DNA of 8,032 bases, taken from NCBI GenBank assembly GCA_029261675.1, contig JAJDBA010000157.1, positions 1 to 8,032 of the forward strand, given 5' to 3'. Both the position numbers and the translations under genes were made by a program. Position 1 is the first letter of the stretch; each line of letters starts with the position of its first letter. The notes under the pieces are model-generated. The model ran no database searches and was not told where the DNA came from. It worked only from the letters and a program-made list of their open reading frames with translations. The DNA is from Nitrospinaceae bacterium (GTDB taxonomy: Bacteria > Nitrospinota > Nitrospinia > Nitrospinales > VA-1). Shown in pieces: positions 7,380 to 8,032 of this stretch.

Positions 7380-7411
7380 GGAGTCCAGCGTCACGCTGGC
7401 GGAGGTACTCC
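7380..7411 (+). promoter_or_regulatory. Hairpin with bulged Shine-Dalgarno sequence before the GTG start
   Basis: GGAGT (7380-7384) pairs with ACTCC (7407-7411), and CCAGCG (7385-7390) pairs with CGCTGG (7394-7399) around a TCA loop. This gives 11 Watson-Crick pairs, interrupted only by a seven-base bulge CGGAGGT (7400-7406). That bulge contains the ribosome site GGAGG, and the stem ends exactly at the GTG start (7412). A competing four-pair hairpin, GGAG (7401-7404) with CTCC (7408-7411), would hide the ribosome site, so two exclusive folds exist. It may be a translation control element, or one copy of a palindromic repeat. Confidence 0.5.
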
Positions 7412-7819
7412 GTGAAATGGTGGGAAAAAGAACCGCTACGTTTTGAATGCCAGCCCGACTGCTTTAAATGTTGCACAAAGCCCGGCATTGTTCATTTTGA
7501 TCGTGAGGATATAAGAAACGCTGCTGACTATCTCGGTATCCCTCCAGCGGAATTTAAGAAGACCTTTCTTATTCGAGAGGATGGGGAATGGATTCTCGAA
7601 GTCGGTGAAGATGGCGCACCCTGTAGCTTTCTAACGGATAAAGGATGTGGTATCCATGAAGGGAAACCCAAGCAATGCCAGTCTTACCCTTTCTGGCGTG
7701 AGAATATGGATTCCAAGAATATGTGGAAACTGATTGGCGGGTTTTGTCCGGGTATCGATATAGGACCGATGATAAAAGTCGACACGATCAAATCCTTCCT
7801 CAAAAAATTCAAGCTCTAA
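7412..7819 (+). CDS. YkgJ-like cysteine-cluster protein (probable zinc or iron-sulfur binding)
   Basis: This small 135-residue soluble protein belongs by appearance to the YkgJ/UPF0153 family, whose members carry conserved cysteines proposed to hold a metal or Fe-S cluster. Eight cysteines are visible: Cys13, Cys17, Cys20 and Cys21 in the N-terminal cluster CQPDCFKCC, then Cys71 (APCSFL), Cys79 (GCGIH), Cys89 (KQCQSYPFW) and Cys112 (GFCPG). The CGIHEGKPKQCQSYPFW stretch is the most family-typical part. No enzymatic function is established for the family, and I do not infer one. The start is GTG, supported by GGAGG six bases upstream; no better ATG exists nearby. The site sits inside an unusual hairpin. 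It follows proB by 90 bp, so it may have separate control. The same frame stays open for 47 codons after its stop. Confidence 0.85.
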   Translation: MKWWEKEPLRFECQPDCFKCCTKPGIVHFDREDIRNAADYLGIPPAEFKKTFLIREDGEWILEVGEDGAPCSFLTDKGCGIHEGKPKQCQSYPFWRENMDSKNMWKLIGGFCPGIDIGPMIKVDTIKSFLKKFKL

Positions 7820-7963
7820 CCACTCGGCGTGGGGCCAATAGGTCAGGGCCTTTATGCCGATACCCTTGCCCTCAAGCTTCTGGGTTTAATTTATAAAAAA
7901 GTCCATGTCTCATTTTTGCAAATAAAAACAATATTAATATCTCTCTGTTTTTTATGGAGTTAA
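7820..7963 (+). other. In-frame open stretch after the YkgJ-like gene, possible gene remnant
   Basis: The reading frame of the preceding gene continues for 47 codons after its TAA to another TAA. The first part, up to about 7906, reads PLGVGPIGQGLYADTLALKL and then LGLIYKKV. The glycine pattern recalls the nucleotide-binding loop of medium-chain dehydrogenases, but only faintly. A GTG at 7829 could serve as a start, but there is no ribosome site. It could be a decayed fragment or a chance open frame. CCAC (7820-7823) and GTGG (7829-7832) form a weak hairpin just after the stop. Confidence 0.2.
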
Positions 7964-7994
7964 GTCTTCGGCTCTTTGGCCTTACGTCCAGTAG

Positions 7995-8023
7995 TTGACA
8001 AGGGGGGGAGGGGTGAGCATAAT
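7995..8023 (+). promoter_or_regulatory. Sigma70-like promoter at the right edge
   Basis: A perfect -35 hexamer TTGACA (7995-8000) is followed by a 17-bp spacer and CATAAT (8018-8023), five of six bases matching the -10 consensus. The spacer is very G-rich, with runs of seven and four G. Transcription would start near 8030 and run to the right, out of the window. No gene in the window can be assigned to it. Confidence 0.5.
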
Positions 8024-8032
8024 ACCGGGCTG

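Noticed and set aside
8001..8013. G-quadruplex in the G-runs at the right edge, and on the minus strand at the left edge (45-64)
   Set aside because: Neither stretch supplies four separated runs of three G with loops between them.

Overview
This window looks like ordinary chromosome from a Gram-negative bacterium of moderate GC content. KdsA implies a Kdo-containing lipopolysaccharide. Two proteins carry signal peptides and a third has a lipobox-like N-terminus, which also fits a two-membrane envelope. The lineage cannot be fixed from sequence alone. A little-studied phylum such as Nitrospinota or a deltaproteobacterial-type group is possible, but that is a guess. There are no tRNA or rRNA genes, CRISPR arrays, transposases or phage genes.

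The layout is two divergent, tightly packed gene blocks around a 132-bp AT-rich spacer (3828-3959). The minus block runs leftwards from 3827 to 199: a degenerate response-regulator receiver protein, kdsA (ATGA overlap), a secreted six-blade Kelch protein split by a one-base frameshift (4-bp gap), and a multi-pass membrane protein with a C-terminal SRPBCC domain (12-bp gap). The plus block runs rightwards from 3960 to 7819: a full-length NfeD-type membrane serine protease, a membrane-anchored or lipoprotein-like alpha/beta hydrolase (15-bp gap), proB (50-bp gap), and a small YkgJ-like eight-cysteine protein with a GTG start (90-bp gap).

Functionally, the minus block leans towards the envelope: Kdo synthesis, a periplasmic propeller and a membrane sensor- or carrier-like protein, with a pseudo-receiver as first gene. 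The plus block mixes membrane quality control (NfeD protease), a surface-tethered hydrolase, the first step of proline synthesis and a probable metal-binding protein.

The least ordinary signals are in the RNA. The Shine-Dalgarno sequence of the NfeD gene lies inside an 8-bp hairpin. The Shine-Dalgarno sequence of the YkgJ-like gene sits as a bulge in an 11-bp hairpin that ends at the start codon and has a mutually exclusive alternative fold. Other points to check are the Kelch frameshift, a dispersed-repeat-like element just after the leftmost gene, a strong sigma70-like promoter at the right edge, and a 47-codon open stretch in frame after the last stop codon. I found no convincing new multi-gene defence or biosynthetic system.
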